Below, in pieces: positions 21,190 to 30,783 of a DNA stretch of 43,590 bases. Under the pieces are notes generated by a model. That model was not told the origin of the DNA. It was given only the letters and a program-made list of their open reading frames with translations, and did no database searches. Positions within the stretch are counted from its first letter, which is position 1; every line of letters begins with the position of its first letter. The stretch lies in assembly GCA_020848655.1 (NCBI GenBank), contig JADLHU010000138.1:1-43590 (forward strand). The letters are read 5' to 3'. Source of the stretch: Novosphingobium sp. (GTDB taxonomy: Bacteria > Pseudomonadota > Alphaproteobacteria > Sphingomonadales > Sphingomonadaceae). The translations under genes were made by a program, and so were the position numbers.

Positions 21190-21884
21190 GTTCGGAACAA
21201 CCTCGTGTACTGGGTTTCATGGGCCATGCAGCCAAGCTCGGCGACGAGCGCCGCCCCGCCCAGCGCCTCGAACGGATCGCCATCGGGCAGGGCAGCGGCC
21301 CATTCCACGGCGGCAAGGATCGGCGCGCGCAGATCGCGCAGGACGGTCTGCCCGTCGGTCTGCCCCAGCGGCACCAGCCGCTGCGCCGCCGAAACCAGGT
21401 TTGCCGCCGCGCCGTGCAGCCAGGCGGTGAGCGCAGGCGCCAGGCCTATGCCATGGCAGGCGAACAGCACCGCCGCGGCGACGGGATAGGCCAGGTCATC
21501 ATCGTCCACGCCAGCGAGCAGCGCGGCGAAGCGCGGTTCCTCAGCCGTGGTCGCGGCGGCGATGCGGCGGAAGGCGGCGCCCTGCGCGGTGGCTTCCAGC
21601 CGGCGTTCGAACCCGGTCTGCGATGCGGCGGCGAGTTCGGCCACGTCCAGAAGCCGATCCCGATCCCCGCCGCGCGCGGCGCGCCAGGCGTGGACGAACA
21701 GCACCATGTCGTTGCGGATCGCGCCGTGCGCCAGCAGCGCGGCGATCCATTCGGCGGTGCTGGCGCGGCTGGTGACGTGGCCATGCTCCACCGCCCATTC
21801 CAGCCCGCTCGAATGCGCGAAGGCGCCGATCGGCCACGATGGCGACATCCAGCTCATCAGGTCATACAGCGCGGTGTCAGCCAT
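21186..21884 (-). CDS. ureF: Urease accessory protein UreF
   Basis: The 232-aa all-helical accessory protein has the family start [28 protein letters not shown] and a late [16 protein letters not shown] block. UreF bridges UreG and UreD on apo-urease and gates GTP-dependent nickel insertion. ATG 21884 lies 8 bases inside the end of ureE, so the genes are coupled. Confidence 0.95.
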
Positions 21885-22389
21885 GGGCGTGATCGTGGTG
21901 GTGGTGATCATGATCGTCGTGCGCGTGGTGGTGGTGCGCGTGCCCGCCCGGCGCGCCGTCATAGGCCCCGCCTTCGGGATCGAAGGCTTCGAGCAGGCGC
22001 TGGCAATGCCCGCCCAGCCCTTCGACCATTTGCGCGATCACGTGATCCTCGCGGATGCGCAGGCGGCCGCTTTCGCCGTCGAGCAGCAGTTGCGTGGGCA
22101 AGTGGCGATTGCCCAGGTGCCAGGCGATGCGCACCAGCGCGGCGGTGCTGGGCGCGGTGATCTCTACCAGCGCTTCGGGCAGCGCTTCGACGCGGACCAG
22201 CGCGCCATCCTCCAGCCGCAGCCCGTCGCCATCGCGCAGCCGCACGGGGCGCGGCATGTCGAGCAGGATCGAACGCCCCGCCTCGGTGGTGAAGACCATG
22301 CGGCGGCGCGTGCGCCGGTCATGATCGAGCCGCACGACATCGTCGGCCGCTTCAGCGGCACCGGGTTCGACGGCGTAGATCCTGCGCAT
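21877..22389 (-). CDS. ureE: Urease nickel metallochaperone UreE with His-rich tail
   Basis: The 170-aa protein has an N-terminal peptide-binding domain ([33 protein letters not shown]) and a metal-binding domain with [12 protein letters not shown] and the nickel-site block [15 protein letters not shown]. It ends in a tail with 13 His in 23 residues mixed with Asp and Ala, which stores or passes nickel as in Klebsiella UreE. The tail is coded by near-repetitive CAC/CAT codons (about 21880-21945), a stretch liable to slip. It starts 18 bases after ureC. Confidence 0.95.
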   Translation of the reverse strand: MRRIYAVEPGAAEAADDVVRLDHDRRTRRRMVFTTEAGRSILLDMPRPVRLRDGDGLRLEDGALVRVEALPEALVEITAPSTAALVRIAWHLGNRHLPTQLLLDGESGRLRIREDHVIAQMVEGLGGHCQRLLEAFDPEGGAYDGAPGGHAHHHHAHDDHDHHHHDHAHG

Positions 22390-22407
22390 TCTTCGAAAAA
22401 CCCTTGT

Positions 22408-24117
22408 TCAATAAAGGAAATAGCGCTGCGCCAGCGGCAGTTCGGCCGCCGGCTCGCAGGTCAGCAGCTCGCCATCGGCGCGCACTTCGTAGGTTTCGGG
22501 ATCGATGCTGATGTGCGGCAGCGCATCGTTGAGCTTCATCTGCGCCTTGCCGATGCCGCGCGTCCCCACCACCGGCAGCACGCGGCGCGACAGGCCCAGC
22601 CGCCCCGCGATGTCGCGGTCCACCGCCGCCTGGCTGACGAAGCTGACGCAACTGGCGGCCATGGCCTTGCCATACTGGCCGAACATCGGGCGGCTGTGCA
22701 CCGGCTGCGGCGTGGGGATGGACGCGTTGGCATCGCCCATCATCGCCGAAACGATCATCCCGCCCTTGATGACCAGATCGGGCTTGGCCCCGAAGAACGC
22801 CGGCGACCACAGCACCAGATCGGCCAGCTTGCCCGCTTCGATCGAGCCGATCTCGGCCGACATGCCTTGCGCGATGGCAGGATTGATCGTGTACTTCGCC
22901 ACATAGCGACGCACGCGCAGATTGTCGTTGCGGGCGCTGTCGCCCGGCAGCGTGCCGCGCTGCGCCTTCATCTTGTGCGCGGTCTGCCAGGTGCGGGTGA
23001 CGACTTCGCCGACGCGGCCCATCGCCTGGCTGTCGGACGACAGGATCGAAAGCGCGCCCAGATCGTGGAGGATATCCTCCGCCGCGATGGTTTCCTTGCG
23101 GATGCGGCTTTCGGCAAAGGCCAGGTCTTCCGGGATCGAGGGATCGAGGTGATGGCACACCATCAGCATGTCCAAATGCTCGTCGATGGTGTTCACCGTG
23201 AACGGCATCGTCGGATTGGTGGACGAAGGGATCACGTTGGGAAAACCCGCCAGGATCAGGATGTCCGGCGCATGCCCGCCGCCCGCGCCCTCGGTGTGGA
23301 AGGCGTGGATGGTGCGTCCCTTGAAGGCGGCGATGGTGTCCTGCACGAAGCCGGATTCGTTCAGCGTATCGGTGTGGATCATCACCTGCACGTCCATCGC
23401 ATCGGCCACCGAAAGGCAGCAGTCGATCGCGGCGGGCGTGGTGCCCCAGTCCTCGTGCAGCTTCAGCGCGGCGGCCCCCGCCTCGATCTGCTCTACCAGC
23501 GCGGCCGGCTGGCTGGCGTTGCCCTTGCCGGCGAAGGCCAGATTGATCGGCAGGCCTTCGGCCGCCATCAGCATGCGTTCGATGTGCCACGGCCCCGGCG
23601 TGCAGGTGGTGGCGTTGGTGCCCGTGGCCGGCCCGGTGCCGCCGCCGACGAACGTGGTGACGCCCGATGTCAGCGCTTCGTCCACCTGCTGCGGGCAGAT
23701 ATAGTGGATATGCGCGTCGATGCCGCCCGCGGTCAGGATCTTGCCCTCGCCCGCGATCACTTCGGTGCCGGGGCCGACCACGATCGTCACCCCCGGCTGG
23801 ATATCGGGATTGCCCGCCTTGCCGATGGCGGCAATGCGGCCCGCCTTCAGCGCCACGTCGGCCTTGTAGATGCCGGTCCAGTCCACGATCACGGCATTGG
23901 TGATCACCGTATCGGCGGCGCCCGCCGCATTGGTGATCTGGCTCTGGCCCATGCCATCGCGGATGACCTTGCCGCCGCCGAACTTCACTTCCTCGCCCAG
24001 GATGGTGAAGTCGCGCTCGATCTCGATGATCAGGTTGGTGTCGGCCAGCCGCAGCCGATCGCCGGTGGTGGGACCGAACATGTCGGCATAGGCCGCGCGG
24101 GACATGCGATAGGGCAT
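22408..24117 (-). CDS. ureC: Urease alpha subunit UreC
   Basis: The 569-aa catalytic subunit hydrolyses urea to ammonia and carbamate. All active-site residues are present by motif: H136 and H138 (DAHIHY), carbamylated K219 (AAALKLHED), H248 (VMIHTD), H274 (HAFHTEG), catalytic H322 next to C321 on the mobile flap (MVCHHLDPS) and D362 (SSDSQAMGR). Numbering is two higher than in the Klebsiella enzyme. The start ATG 24117 shares one base with the ureB stop (TGATG). Alpha, beta and gamma subunits are separate genes, the usual bacterial form. Confidence 0.98.
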   Translation of the reverse strand: MPYRMSRAAYADMFGPTTGDRLRLADTNLIIEIERDFTILGEEVKFGGGKVIRDGMGQSQITNAAGAADTVITNAVIVDWTGIYKADVALKAGRIAAIGKAGNPDIQPGVTIVVGPGTEVIAGEGKILTAGGIDAHIHYICPQQVDEALTSGVTTFVGGGTGPATGTNATTCTPGPWHIERMLMAAEGLPINLAFAGKGNASQPAALVEQIEAGAAALKLHEDWGTTPAAIDCCLSVADAMDVQVMIHTDTLNESGFVQDTIAAFKGRTIHAFHTEGAGGGHAPDILILAGFPNVIPSSTNPTMPFTVNTIDEHLDMLMVCHHLDPSIPEDLAFAESRIRKETIAAEDILHDLGALSILSSDSQAMGRVGEVVTRTWQTAHKMKAQRGTLPGDSARNDNLRVRRYVAKYTINPAIAQGMSAEIGSIEAGKLADLVLWSPAFFGAKPDLVIKGGMIVSAMMGDANASIPTPQPVHSRPMFGQYGKAMAASCVSFVSQAAVDRDIAGRLGLSRRVLPVVGTRGIGKAQMKLNDALPHISIDPETYEVRADGELLTCEPAAELPLAQRYFLY

Positions 24118-24425
24118 CAGTCCAGCCCTCCCATGACCTTGCCCTGGAAGCCGATCACCGCCCGCCCGCCGCGCACCGGCACAAGCTGAACCTCGCGCGT
24201 CTGGCCCGGTTCGAAGCGCACCGCGGTGCCCGCCGGAATATCCAGCCGCTGCCCGCGCGCCGCGTCGCGATCGAACACCAGCCCTTCGTTGGCTTCGGCG
24301 AAGTGATAGTGGCGGCCCACCTGCACCGGCCGATCGCCGCTGTTGGCGACTTTCAGCACCGTGACCGGCTGGCCTTCGTTGAGCACGTGATCGCCCGGTT
24401 CGGGCAGCAGTTCGCCTGGTATCAT
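24117..24425 (-). CDS. ureB: Urease beta subunit UreB
   Basis: The 102-aa subunit starts [18 protein letters not shown], with [19 protein letters not shown] and the conserved end [13 protein letters not shown]. It packs against UreC in the (alpha-beta-gamma)3 enzyme. I chose ATG 24425, which is four bases after the ureA stop and matches the family start; an upstream in-frame ATG at 24446 would lie inside ureA. Confidence 0.96.
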   Translation of the reverse strand: MIPGELLPEPGDHVLNEGQPVTVLKVANSGDRPVQVGRHYHFAEANEGLVFDRDAARGQRLDIPAGTAVRFEPGQTREVQLVPVRGGRAVIGFQGKVMGGLD

Positions 24426-24429
24426 CTGG

Positions 24430-24732
24430 TCACCTGATCGGATCATGGACGGTCACCAGCTTGGTGCCATCGGGGAACGTGGCTTCGACCTGCACGTCGT
24501 GGATCATCTCGGCGATGCCGGGCATGACCTGATCGCGGGTCAGCACATGGGCGCCCGCCTCCATCAGGTCGGCCACGCTGCGCCCGTCGCGCGCGCCTTC
24601 CAGCACGAAGTCCGAAATCAGCGCGACGGCTTCGGGATAGTTGAGCTTCACGCCCCGTTCCAGCCGGCGGCGGGCGATCATCGCCGCCAGCGCCAGCAGC
24701 ATCTTGTCCTTTTCACGCGGCGTCAATTGCAC
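24430..24732 (-). CDS. ureA: Urease gamma subunit UreA
   Basis: The 100-aa protein, the usual length, begins (V/M)[19 protein letters not shown], with [21 protein letters not shown] and the end [20 protein letters not shown]. The start is GTG 24732, one base after the ureD stop. Together with ureB and ureC it forms the structural urease set. Confidence 0.96.
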   Translation of the reverse strand: MQLTPREKDKMLLALAAMIARRRLERGVKLNYPEAVALISDFVLEGARDGRSVADLMEAGAHVLTRDQVMPGIAEMIHDVQVEATFPDGTKLVTVHDPIR

Positions 24733-24733
24733 G

Positions 24734-25615
24734 TCAGCACCTCCACACCCTGGGCAGCGGCCGCCCCTCGCGCAGCACCGACAGCGCGAGCGCGACATCA
24801 TGCCGCAGCACCTCTCCATCGGGCGCGATCAGGCGCACCGCAAGCAATCCGTTCCAGCAGCTTGCCGCGCCAAGCCCTTCGGCCTGTTCCAGCGCATCGC
24901 GCACCGGATCGCGCAGCGCCGCCGCCCCATCGGACGCATGGACGATCACCGCCATCGCGCGCGCGCCGCCGCCGATCGCGGCGCGGCGCATCAGCGCGGC
25001 GATATCGCCATCGAGCGCCAGCGCATCGGCATAGATCAGCCGGCCACCGCGCCAGATGCGCAAGGCATCGCGCAGCGCGCCCGAACGCACATGCTCGCCC
25101 ATGGCGGTGCGCCCCAGCACGATCGATTCGACACCCAGGAACGTGACATCCTCGGCCAGCATGATCCGCGCTTCGCGGCGCAGGCGGCAGGCATCGAACA
25201 GGATCGTTTCCTGCGGCAGCCATTCGGCCCGCGCCCCGCGCTCCACCGAAAGCCGCGTCGAAATGGCGCAGCCCCTGGCCAGCGCGCGATAGACCTTTTC
25301 GGCCGCCTGGGTGGTGACCGTGGCCACGGTATCCTCCCCCCAGGCGATGCGCTGGTCCAGGCTGTCACCCTCGGCCACGCCGCCGGCGGTGTTGATAAGC
25401 ACGGCGCAGGGCGCTTCGGCCGGCGATTCGGCGCGCGGCAGGCGCATGCGCAGGCAGCCCGACTGATAGGAACGATCGATCACGCTGCGCCCGCCGCGCA
25501 GGCGGAACGACAGGTCCAGCGCGCCCTGGCTGCGCAGGAATTGCGGCACCGCAGCAGGGCCGGCGACATCGGCCCCCGCCGCTTCGCCTACTGCCAGATC
25601 GAATCCCCGATGCAC
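24734..25615 (-). CDS. ureD: Urease accessory protein UreD (UreH)
   Basis: The 293-aa scaffold protein binds apo-urease and UreF-UreG. Family motifs are [26 protein letters not shown] and [18 protein letters not shown] chose GTG 25615 because AGGAGA (complement of 25625-25630) lies 9 bases upstream and the length fits the family; the open frame extends to 25729 but that part has no homology and crosses the promoter region. It is the first gene of the minus-strand urease operon. Confidence 0.93.
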   Translation of the reverse strand: MHRGFDLAVGEAAGADVAGPAAVPQFLRSQGALDLSFRLRGGRSVIDRSYQSGCLRMRLPRAESPAEAPCAVLINTAGGVAEGDSLDQRIAWGEDTVATVTTQAAEKVYRALARGCAISTRLSVERGARAEWLPQETILFDACRLRREARIMLAEDVTFLGVESIVLGRTAMGEHVRSGALRDALRIWRGGRLIYADALALDGDIAALMRRAAIGGGARAMAVIVHASDGAAALRDPVRDALEQAEGLGAASCWNGLLAVRLIAPDGEVLRHDVALALSVLREGRPLPRVWRC

Positions 25616-25686
25616 GCGCGCGTTTCTCCTGTGGGGCTGCACTATGCGCGCGTTCCCCGGTCGTTCAACGATTAAACGAGCCTCTA

Positions 25687-25769
25687 CATGGGGCATTTGA
25701 CGTATGGACTCAAAACCCCCGCCCGCCATGCCTTGGCGATGCGCAAAAGCCTACGTCAAACGCCCCATG
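25687..25769. promoter_or_regulatory. 18-bp inverted repeat in the ureD/porin intergenic region
   Basis: CATGGGGCATTTGACGTA (25687-25704) and its reverse complement (25752-25769) match at 17 of 18 positions, with 47 bases between the arms. The site lies between the divergent urease and porin-urt operons. Such long, well-kept arms suit binding by a dimeric regulator at two sites with DNA looping. The best local candidate is the LuxR-type regulator at the end of the urease operon (inference). Confidence 0.6.
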
Positions 25770-25773
25770 GCCA

Positions 25774-25798
25774 GGATGTGCTGCACTGCACAACATCC
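25774..25798. promoter_or_regulatory. Second dyad upstream of the porin gene
   Basis: GGATGT (25774-25779) pairs with ACATCC (25793-25798), with an inner GTGC/GCAC pair (25778-25781, 25788-25791). It lies 51 bases before the porin start codon and could be an operator or a leader hairpin. Confidence 0.4.
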
Positions 25799-25848
25799 GC
25801 ATGCCGCCGGGGGGTTCGGTGGCCAAGGTTCATGCGGAGGTTACCATA

Positions 25849-26562
25849 ATGCGCTTCACGAAAGCATCGCTCGCGGGGATAATGCTGGCTTCGGCGGCGG
25901 TCGGCTTCACGACCCAGGCCCATGCCGACGAGCTTCCCGTCAAGTTCAGCGGCGGCGTGACGTTCCTGACCGACTATCGCCTGCGCGGCGCATCGCTGAG
26001 CGACACCAAGCCGGTGATCCAGGGCGTTGTCGAGGCGACGATCCCGCTCAACGAAAGCATCAGCCTTTATGGCGGCATCTGGGGGTCGAGCCTCGACAAG
26101 GATGCCGGCGCCGGGGCGATGGAAACCGATCTCTATGCCGGCATCAAGGCCAAGGTCGGCACCGTCGATCTGAAGGCGCGCTACCTGCGGCTGGTGTTCC
26201 ACGACGTCAAGGATCTCGATTTCGACCAGTTCGAAGTGGGCGCCAGCATGCCCGCCGGCCCGGTGACGGTGGGCGTGGGCGCGATCCACGATGAATACAA
26301 CGGCGGCGGCCACAGCACCTATGGCTATGGCGTGGTCACCTATTCCATCCCCGATACCGGCATCGGCATGAAGGCGCTGGCCGGGTACGAGGACGGCAGC
26401 AACTGGAACAGCAAGGTGAACTGGTCGCTGGGCGCCAGCTACACCACCGGCCCGGTGACCTTCGCCGCCGAATACATCGACACCAACCGCTTCTCGCCGG
26501 CGTCAGACGGCGACAACCGTGCCGGTGGCACGGTCGTGTTCTCCGTCGGGGGACGCTTCTGA
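25849..26562 (+). CDS. TorF-family putative porin
   Basis: The 237-aa protein has a signal peptide cut after THADA-like AHADE (about residue 26) and the family pattern of a small outer-membrane barrel: FSGGVTFLTDYRLRGASLSDTKP, GGIWGSSLD, ETDLYAGIKAKVG, and the final strand ending in Phe (VVFSVGGRF). It fits TIGR02001/PF09694. ATG 25849 has GGAGG 8 bases upstream. It stands first in line with urtABCDE, so it probably lets urea or a related small solute cross the outer membrane; that role is inferred from position. Confidence 0.85.
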   Translation: MRFTKASLAGIMLASAAVGFTTQAHADELPVKFSGGVTFLTDYRLRGASLSDTKPVIQGVVEATIPLNESISLYGGIWGSSLDKDAGAGAMETDLYAGIKAKVGTVDLKARYLRLVFHDVKDLDFDQFEVGASMPAGPVTVGVGAIHDEYNGGGHSTYGYGVVTYSIPDTGIGMKALAGYEDGSNWNSKVNWSLGASYTTGPVTFAAEYIDTNRFSPASDGDNRAGGTVVFSVGGRF

Positions 26563-26585
26563 CACTCCACCACCATCGATGCACA

Positions 26586-26602
26586 GGCGCCCTCGGGGCG
26601 CC
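26586..26602 (+). terminator. Short strong hairpin between porin and urtA
   Basis: GGCGCCC (26586-26592), loop TCG, GGGCGCC (26596-26602). There is no T run, so it may stabilise the porin mRNA end or reduce read-through into urtA rather than end transcription fully. Confidence 0.45.
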
Positions 26603-26603
26603 C

Positions 26604-26631
26604 AGACACAAGCCGGCCAAGACACAAGCCG
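26604..26631 (+). repeat. Perfect 12-base direct repeat in the urtA leader
   Basis: AGACACAAGCCG occurs at 26604-26615 and 26620-26631 (16-base period), ending 21 bases before the urtA start codon. It could be a tandem binding site or a small duplication. Confidence 0.5.
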
Positions 26632-26652
26632 ATAGATAAAGGGACCATCACC

Positions 26653-27873
26653 ATGTCATTGATGAACAAGAGAGCATTCCTGGCCGCCGCGCTGGCCTGC
26701 ACCGCGCGGATCAGCGCCTGTTCGAAGGGCGGCGAAGGCACGGCGGCGGGCGGCGAAGGCGACATCAAGGTCGGCATCCTGCATTCGCTTTCGGGCACGA
26801 TGGCGATTTCCGAAGTCACCGTGAAGAATTCGACCCAGCTCGCCATCGACGAGATCAACGCCGCCGGCGGCGTGCTGGGCAAGAAGATCGCCCCGGTGAT
26901 CGAGGACGGCGCGTCCGATCCCGCGATCTTCGCGCAAAAGGCATCGAAGCTGATCGAAAGCGACAAGGTGGCCACGGTGTTCGGCGGATGGACATCGTCC
27001 AGCCGCAAGGCGATGCTGCCGGTGTTCGAAAAGACCGGCAACCTGCTGTGGTATCCGGTGCAGTTCGAAGGCAACGAATGCTCGCCCAACATCATGTATT
27101 CGGGCGCGCAGCCCAACCAGCAGATCCTGCCCGCCTATGACTGGGGCAAGCAGCAGGGCTTCAAGAAGTTCTTCCTGGTCGGCTCGGACTATGTGTTCCC
27201 GCGCACCGCCAACCTGATCCTCAAGACGCACATCGCCAAGGACGGGCTGACGCTTTCGGGCGAGGAATACCAGCCGATGGGCGGCACCGAGTTCTCGGGC
27301 GTGATCGGCAAGATCAAGGCGGCCAAGCCCGACGTGATCTATTCCACGCTGAACGGCGATTCCAACGTCGCCTTCTTCAAGCAGATGGCGGCGGCCGGGC
27401 TGACCTCGAAGGTGCTGCCGGTCATGTCGTTCTCGATCGGCGAACAGGAAGCCATGTCGATGGGACCGACGCTGGTGCAGGACGGCTATGCCGGCTGGAA
27501 CTATTTCCAGAGCCTCGACAATCCCGAGAACAAGAAGTTCATCGAAGCCTACAAGGCCAAGTTCGGGGCTGACGCGGTGATCACCGACCCGATGGTCCAC
27601 GGCTATGTCGATGTCGACATCTGGAAGGCCGCGGTCGAAAAGGCGGGCAGCACCGATCCGGCCAAGGTCCGCGCCGCGGCGGTGACGCTCGACGCCATTC
27701 CCACCCCGCTGGGCGCGGTGAAGTTCATCGCCAACAACAGCCTGGTCCAGACCGGGTACATCGGCCAGTCGATGCCCGACGGCCAGTTCAAGATCATCTG
27801 GAACTCGCCGACCGCGATCGATCCCGATCCCTACGATCCGGTCACGTTCCCCGGCAAGACCTGCAAGATCTGA
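26653..27873 (+). CDS. urtA: Urea ABC transporter substrate-binding protein UrtA
   Basis: The 406-aa periplasmic protein is of the branched-chain-amino-acid type (Peripla_BP_5/6). It has the urea-specific motifs ILHSLSGTMAISE, GGWTSSSRKAMLPVFE, LLWYPVQFEGNECSPNI and GDSNVAFFKQ. The N terminus carries a possible lipobox ISAC (C23), though an Arg just before it is unusual. ATG 26653 has AAAGGGA upstream. A second urea-type system in the window is the orphan binding protein at 36555. Confidence 0.95.
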   Translation: MSLMNKRAFLAAALACTARISACSKGGEGTAAGGEGDIKVGILHSLSGTMAISEVTVKNSTQLAIDEINAAGGVLGKKIAPVIEDGASDPAIFAQKASKLIESDKVATVFGGWTSSSRKAMLPVFEKTGNLLWYPVQFEGNECSPNIMYSGAQPNQQILPAYDWGKQQGFKKFFLVGSDYVFPRTANLILKTHIAKDGLTLSGEEYQPMGGTEFSGVIGKIKAAKPDVIYSTLNGDSNVAFFKQMAAAGLTSKVLPVMSFSIGEQEAMSMGPTLVQDGYAGWNYFQSLDNPENKKFIEAYKAKFGADAVITDPMVHGYVDVDIWKAAVEKAGSTDPAKVRAAAVTLDAIPTPLGAVKFIANNSLVQTGYIGQSMPDGQFKIIWNSPTAIDPDPYDPVTFPGKTCKI

Positions 27874-27881
27874 TGGTGTGA

Positions 27882-27976
27882 GGCGGGCCAAGGTCCGGCC
27901 CGCCGCACCATCCCCCGAAGCGGTGGTGGACCCGCCTCCTGCCCCGGGAAGCCGCAAGGCTCCCTCGGGGCAGGAG
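27882..27976 (+). promoter_or_regulatory. Two hairpins between urtA and urtB
   Basis: Hairpin 1 is GGCGGGCC (27882-27889)/GGCCCGCC (27897-27904). Hairpin 2 is CTCCTGCCCC (27936-27945)/GGGGCAGGAG (27967-27976) with inner AGCC-gcaa-GGCT pairing. No T run follows. In ABC importer operons such structures typically keep the binding-protein mRNA more abundant than the permease mRNA. Confidence 0.6.
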
Positions 27977-28015
27977 ATCGCCGCCCCAGCCCGATGAACC
28001 CTTGAAGGACGCACG

Positions 28016-28909
28016 ATGGACACCGCCTTCCTGACCGGCCAGCTATTCAACGGCTTCAGCGTCGCCTCGCTCTATATCCTCGCGGCGCTGGGGCTGGCGC
28101 TCAGCTTCGGCCTGATGCGCGTGATCAACATGGCGCATGGCGAAATCCTGATGCTGGGCAGCTACATCGCCTATCTGACGATGCTCGTCGTGCCCGGCCC
28201 CGCCGGCATCCTCGTGGCGATGGTCATGGCCTTTCTCGGCGCCGGGCTGTTCGGCGCGGTGCTGGAAACCGGCCTTGTCAGCAAGCTGACCGCGCGCCCG
28301 CTCGACACATTGCTCGCCACCTGGGGCGTCAGCCTGATCATGCAGCAAGGCGCGCGCGACCTGTTCGGCGCGACCGGCGTTTCGGTGCAGGCCCCCGCCT
28401 GGCTCGATGGCGGCATCACGCTCGGCAGCCTGGACCTGCCGATGACGCGATTGTTCATCCTGCTGGTGGCCATTCTGGTGCTGCTGGGCATGGCGGCGAT
28501 CCTGCGCTTCACACGGATCGGCCTTCTGGTTCGCGCGGTGAATCAGGACCGGCCGACGGCGGCGGCCATGGGCGTCAATGTGCGGCTCGTCGATTGCTTT
28601 GTGTTCTCGCTCGGTGCCGGTGTGGCCGGTCTAGGTGGCGTTGTGCTGGCGTTGCTGGGGCCGGTTACGCCCAATGTCGGGCAAAGCTACATCGTCACCG
28701 CGTTCCTTGTCGTCATCCTCGGCGGCCTCGGCAGCATCCTTGGCACCACTTATGCGGCGCTGATGATCGGGCTGTTCATGGCGCTGTCGCAGATCGTCGT
28801 CGACGTGAGCTTCGCCCAGGTGCTGACGCTCGTGTTCGTCATCATCTTCCTCCAGTTCCGGCCGCAAGGCGTGATCGCGGTGAAATCGCGCGCGCTGGAC
28901 GGCGAATAG
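28016..28909 (+). CDS. urtB: Urea ABC transporter permease UrtB
   Basis: The 297-aa permease (LivH type) has about eight helices and the family start FNGFSVASLYILAALGLALSFGLMRVINMAHGEILMLG. Later SYIVTAFLVVILGGLGSILGT is the cytoplasmic coupling region. It is the short form; some proteobacterial UrtB proteins carry a long N-terminal extension. It follows urtA after 142 bases that hold two hairpins. Confidence 0.95.
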   Translation: MDTAFLTGQLFNGFSVASLYILAALGLALSFGLMRVINMAHGEILMLGSYIAYLTMLVVPGPAGILVAMVMAFLGAGLFGAVLETGLVSKLTARPLDTLLATWGVSLIMQQGARDLFGATGVSVQAPAWLDGGITLGSLDLPMTRLFILLVAILVLLGMAAILRFTRIGLLVRAVNQDRPTAAAMGVNVRLVDCFVFSLGAGVAGLGGVVLALLGPVTPNVGQSYIVTAFLVVILGGLGSILGTTYAALMIGLFMALSQIVVDVSFAQVLTLVFVIIFLQFRPQGVIAVKSRALDGE

Positions 28910-28921
28910 GAGCGGCCCGAC

Positions 28922-30043
28922 ATGACCCCTTCCCTTCCCCTGAAGCCCGTGTTCGGCGCTCTCGCCCTGATCCTGGCGCTGGCCGCGCCCTGGCTGCTTT
29001 CGGCCTACGACCTCAACTTGCTGGCCCGTTTCCTCGCGCTGGCGCTCACCGCCATGGGGCTGGTGCTCTTGTGGGGCGAAGGCGGCGTGCTGAGCCTTGG
29101 CCAGGGCGTGTTCTTCGGCCTTGGCGGCTATGCCATCGCCATGCACCTCAAGCTGGCCGACCTTGGCGCCACCGAACTGCCCGATTTCATGGTGTGGTCT
29201 GGCGTGACCGCGCTGCCGTGGTGGTGGGCCATATTCCGCAGCCCCGTGGTGGCGGTGCTCGCCATCCTGCTGGTCGCCCCCGCCATCGCCGCGCTTTTCG
29301 CCTGGCTGATCTTCCGGCGGCGCATCGGCGGGGTCTATTTCGCGCTGATCACGCAGGCCCTGGCGCTGGCCTTCGCCACGCTGCTGATCAGCCAGCAGGG
29401 CAAGACCGGCGGCTTCAACGGGCTGACCGACTATCGCACGCTGTTCGGCTTCAACCTCAACCTGCCGTCCACCTCGACCGGCCTCTATTTCATCACGCTG
29501 CTCTTGGTCGTGGCGGCCTTCTTCGGGCTGCGCTGGCTGCTGGCCAGCCGCTTCGGCAAGCTCTTGCGCGCCAGCCGCGACGGCGCCAACCGGCTGCGCT
29601 TCCTGGGCTATGATCCGGCGCCCTACAAGGTCATCGCGTTCACCGTCGCGGCCTTGCTGACAAGCATTTCTGGTGCCTTGTTCACGCTTCACGCCGGTGT
29701 GATCTCGCCCGCGCTGGTCGGCGTGGTGCCGTCGATCGAGATGGTGATCTGGGTGGCGATCGGCGGGCGCGACAGCGTGGCCGGGGCGCTGGCCGGGGCG
29801 CTGCTGGTGAACTTCGCGAAGGACAAGGTTTCCACCGCGCTGCCCGAACTGTGGCTCTATGCACTGGGCGGGCTGTTCATCATCGCCGTCACCGTGCTGC
29901 CCAAGGGGCTGGCCGGGCTGTTCGGGCCGGACCATCCGTTCCGCCCCAGCCGCGCCGGAGACATGTTCGCCCGCTGGCGCAAGGACAAGGCGGAACAGGC
30001 CGCCATGAAGCAGGCGAGCCCTGACAAGGAGGACGCGGCATGA
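28922..30043 (+). CDS. urtC: Urea ABC transporter permease UrtC
   Basis: The 373-aa permease (LivM type) has blocks GLVLLWGEGGVLSLGQGVFFGLGGYAIAMHL, QGKTGGFNGLTD and VVPSIEMVIWVAIGGRDSVAGALAGALLV, as in UrtC. The C-terminal 40 residues are hydrophilic and charged. ATG 28922 has AGGAG upstream, 12 bases after urtB. Its stop overlaps the start of urtD by four bases. Confidence 0.95.
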   Translation: MTPSLPLKPVFGALALILALAAPWLLSAYDLNLLARFLALALTAMGLVLLWGEGGVLSLGQGVFFGLGGYAIAMHLKLADLGATELPDFMVWSGVTALPWWWAIFRSPVVAVLAILLVAPAIAALFAWLIFRRRIGGVYFALITQALALAFATLLISQQGKTGGFNGLTDYRTLFGFNLNLPSTSTGLYFITLLLVVAAFFGLRWLLASRFGKLLRASRDGANRLRFLGYDPAPYKVIAFTVAALLTSISGALFTLHAGVISPALVGVVPSIEMVIWVAIGGRDSVAGALAGALLVNFAKDKVSTALPELWLYALGGLFIIAVTVLPKGLAGLFGPDHPFRPSRAGDMFARWRKDKAEQAAMKQASPDKEDAA

Positions 30044-30783
30044 GCGCGCCGATGCTGCAATTGCAGAACGTCGTCGTCGATTTCGACGGGTTCAAGGCAA
30101 TCAACGACCTGTCGCTGACCATCGAAAGCGGCAGCATGACGGTGGTGATCGGCCCGAACGGGGCCGGCAAGTCCACGATGTGCGATGCGATCATCGGCCG
30201 CGTGCGCGCCACGTCGGGCAAGGTGCTGTTCCACGGCCGCGAAATCCAGGCCGAGGCGGAACACGCCATCGTCGGGCTGGGTATCTGCCGCAAGTTCCAG
30301 ACGCCCGGCGTGCTGGTGGCGCTTTCGGTGATCGACAACCTGGTCATCGCCGCCACCAGGGATCGCCGCTGGTGGACCAAGTTCGGCCGCAAGGGCGAGG
30401 CAGAGGCCCGCGCCCGGGCCGAGGAGATCCTCGAAACGGTCGGCCTCGCGCCGCGCCGCGACGCGCTGGCCGGCAATCTCAGCCACGGCGAGAAACAGTG
30501 GCTGGAGATCGGCATGGTCGTCGCCACCGATGCCGAACTGCTGCTGCTGGACGAGCCGACCGCCGGCATGGGCGCGGCGGAAAGCACGCAGACGGCAGAG
30601 ATCGTGAAAGCGCTGGTCGGCAAGCACGCGGTGCTGGTGATCGATCACGACATCGATTTCGTGGCGCAGCTTGGCGGGCATGTGGTGGTGCTGCACCAGG
30701 GCCAGTTGCTGCGCGAAGGCACGCTGGCCGACATCCGCGCCGACGAGGAAGTGGCCGCCATCTATCTCGGGAGGGCGAAATGA
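30040..30783 (+). CDS. urtD: Urea ABC transporter ATPase UrtD
   Basis: The 247-aa ATPase (LivG type) has Walker A GPNGAGKST (about residues 38-46), the urea-type signature NLSHGEKQWLEIGM and Walker B LLLLDEPTAGM, with the D-loop and H-loop following (VLVIDHDIDFV). It pairs with UrtE to drive UrtBC. It overlaps both neighbours by four bases. Confidence 0.96.
   Translation: MSAPMLQLQNVVVDFDGFKAINDLSLTIESGSMTVVIGPNGAGKSTMCDAIIGRVRATSGKVLFHGREIQAEAEHAIVGLGICRKFQTPGVLVALSVIDNLVIAATRDRRWWTKFGRKGEAEARARAEEILETVGLAPRRDALAGNLSHGEKQWLEIGMVVATDAELLLLDEPTAGMGAAESTQTAEIVKALVGKHAVLVIDHDIDFVAQLGGHVVVLHQGQLLREGTLADIRADEEVAAIYLGRAK

Noticed and set aside
21547..24189. An 880-codon plus-strand open frame opposite ureF, ureE and ureC
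   Set aside because: It is the same kind of shadow frame; the opposite strand has the full urease motifs.
25616..25729. Longer ureD starting at 25729
   Set aside because: The extra 38 residues have no family match, cross the inverted-repeat region, and the GTG at 25615 has a good ribosome-binding site.
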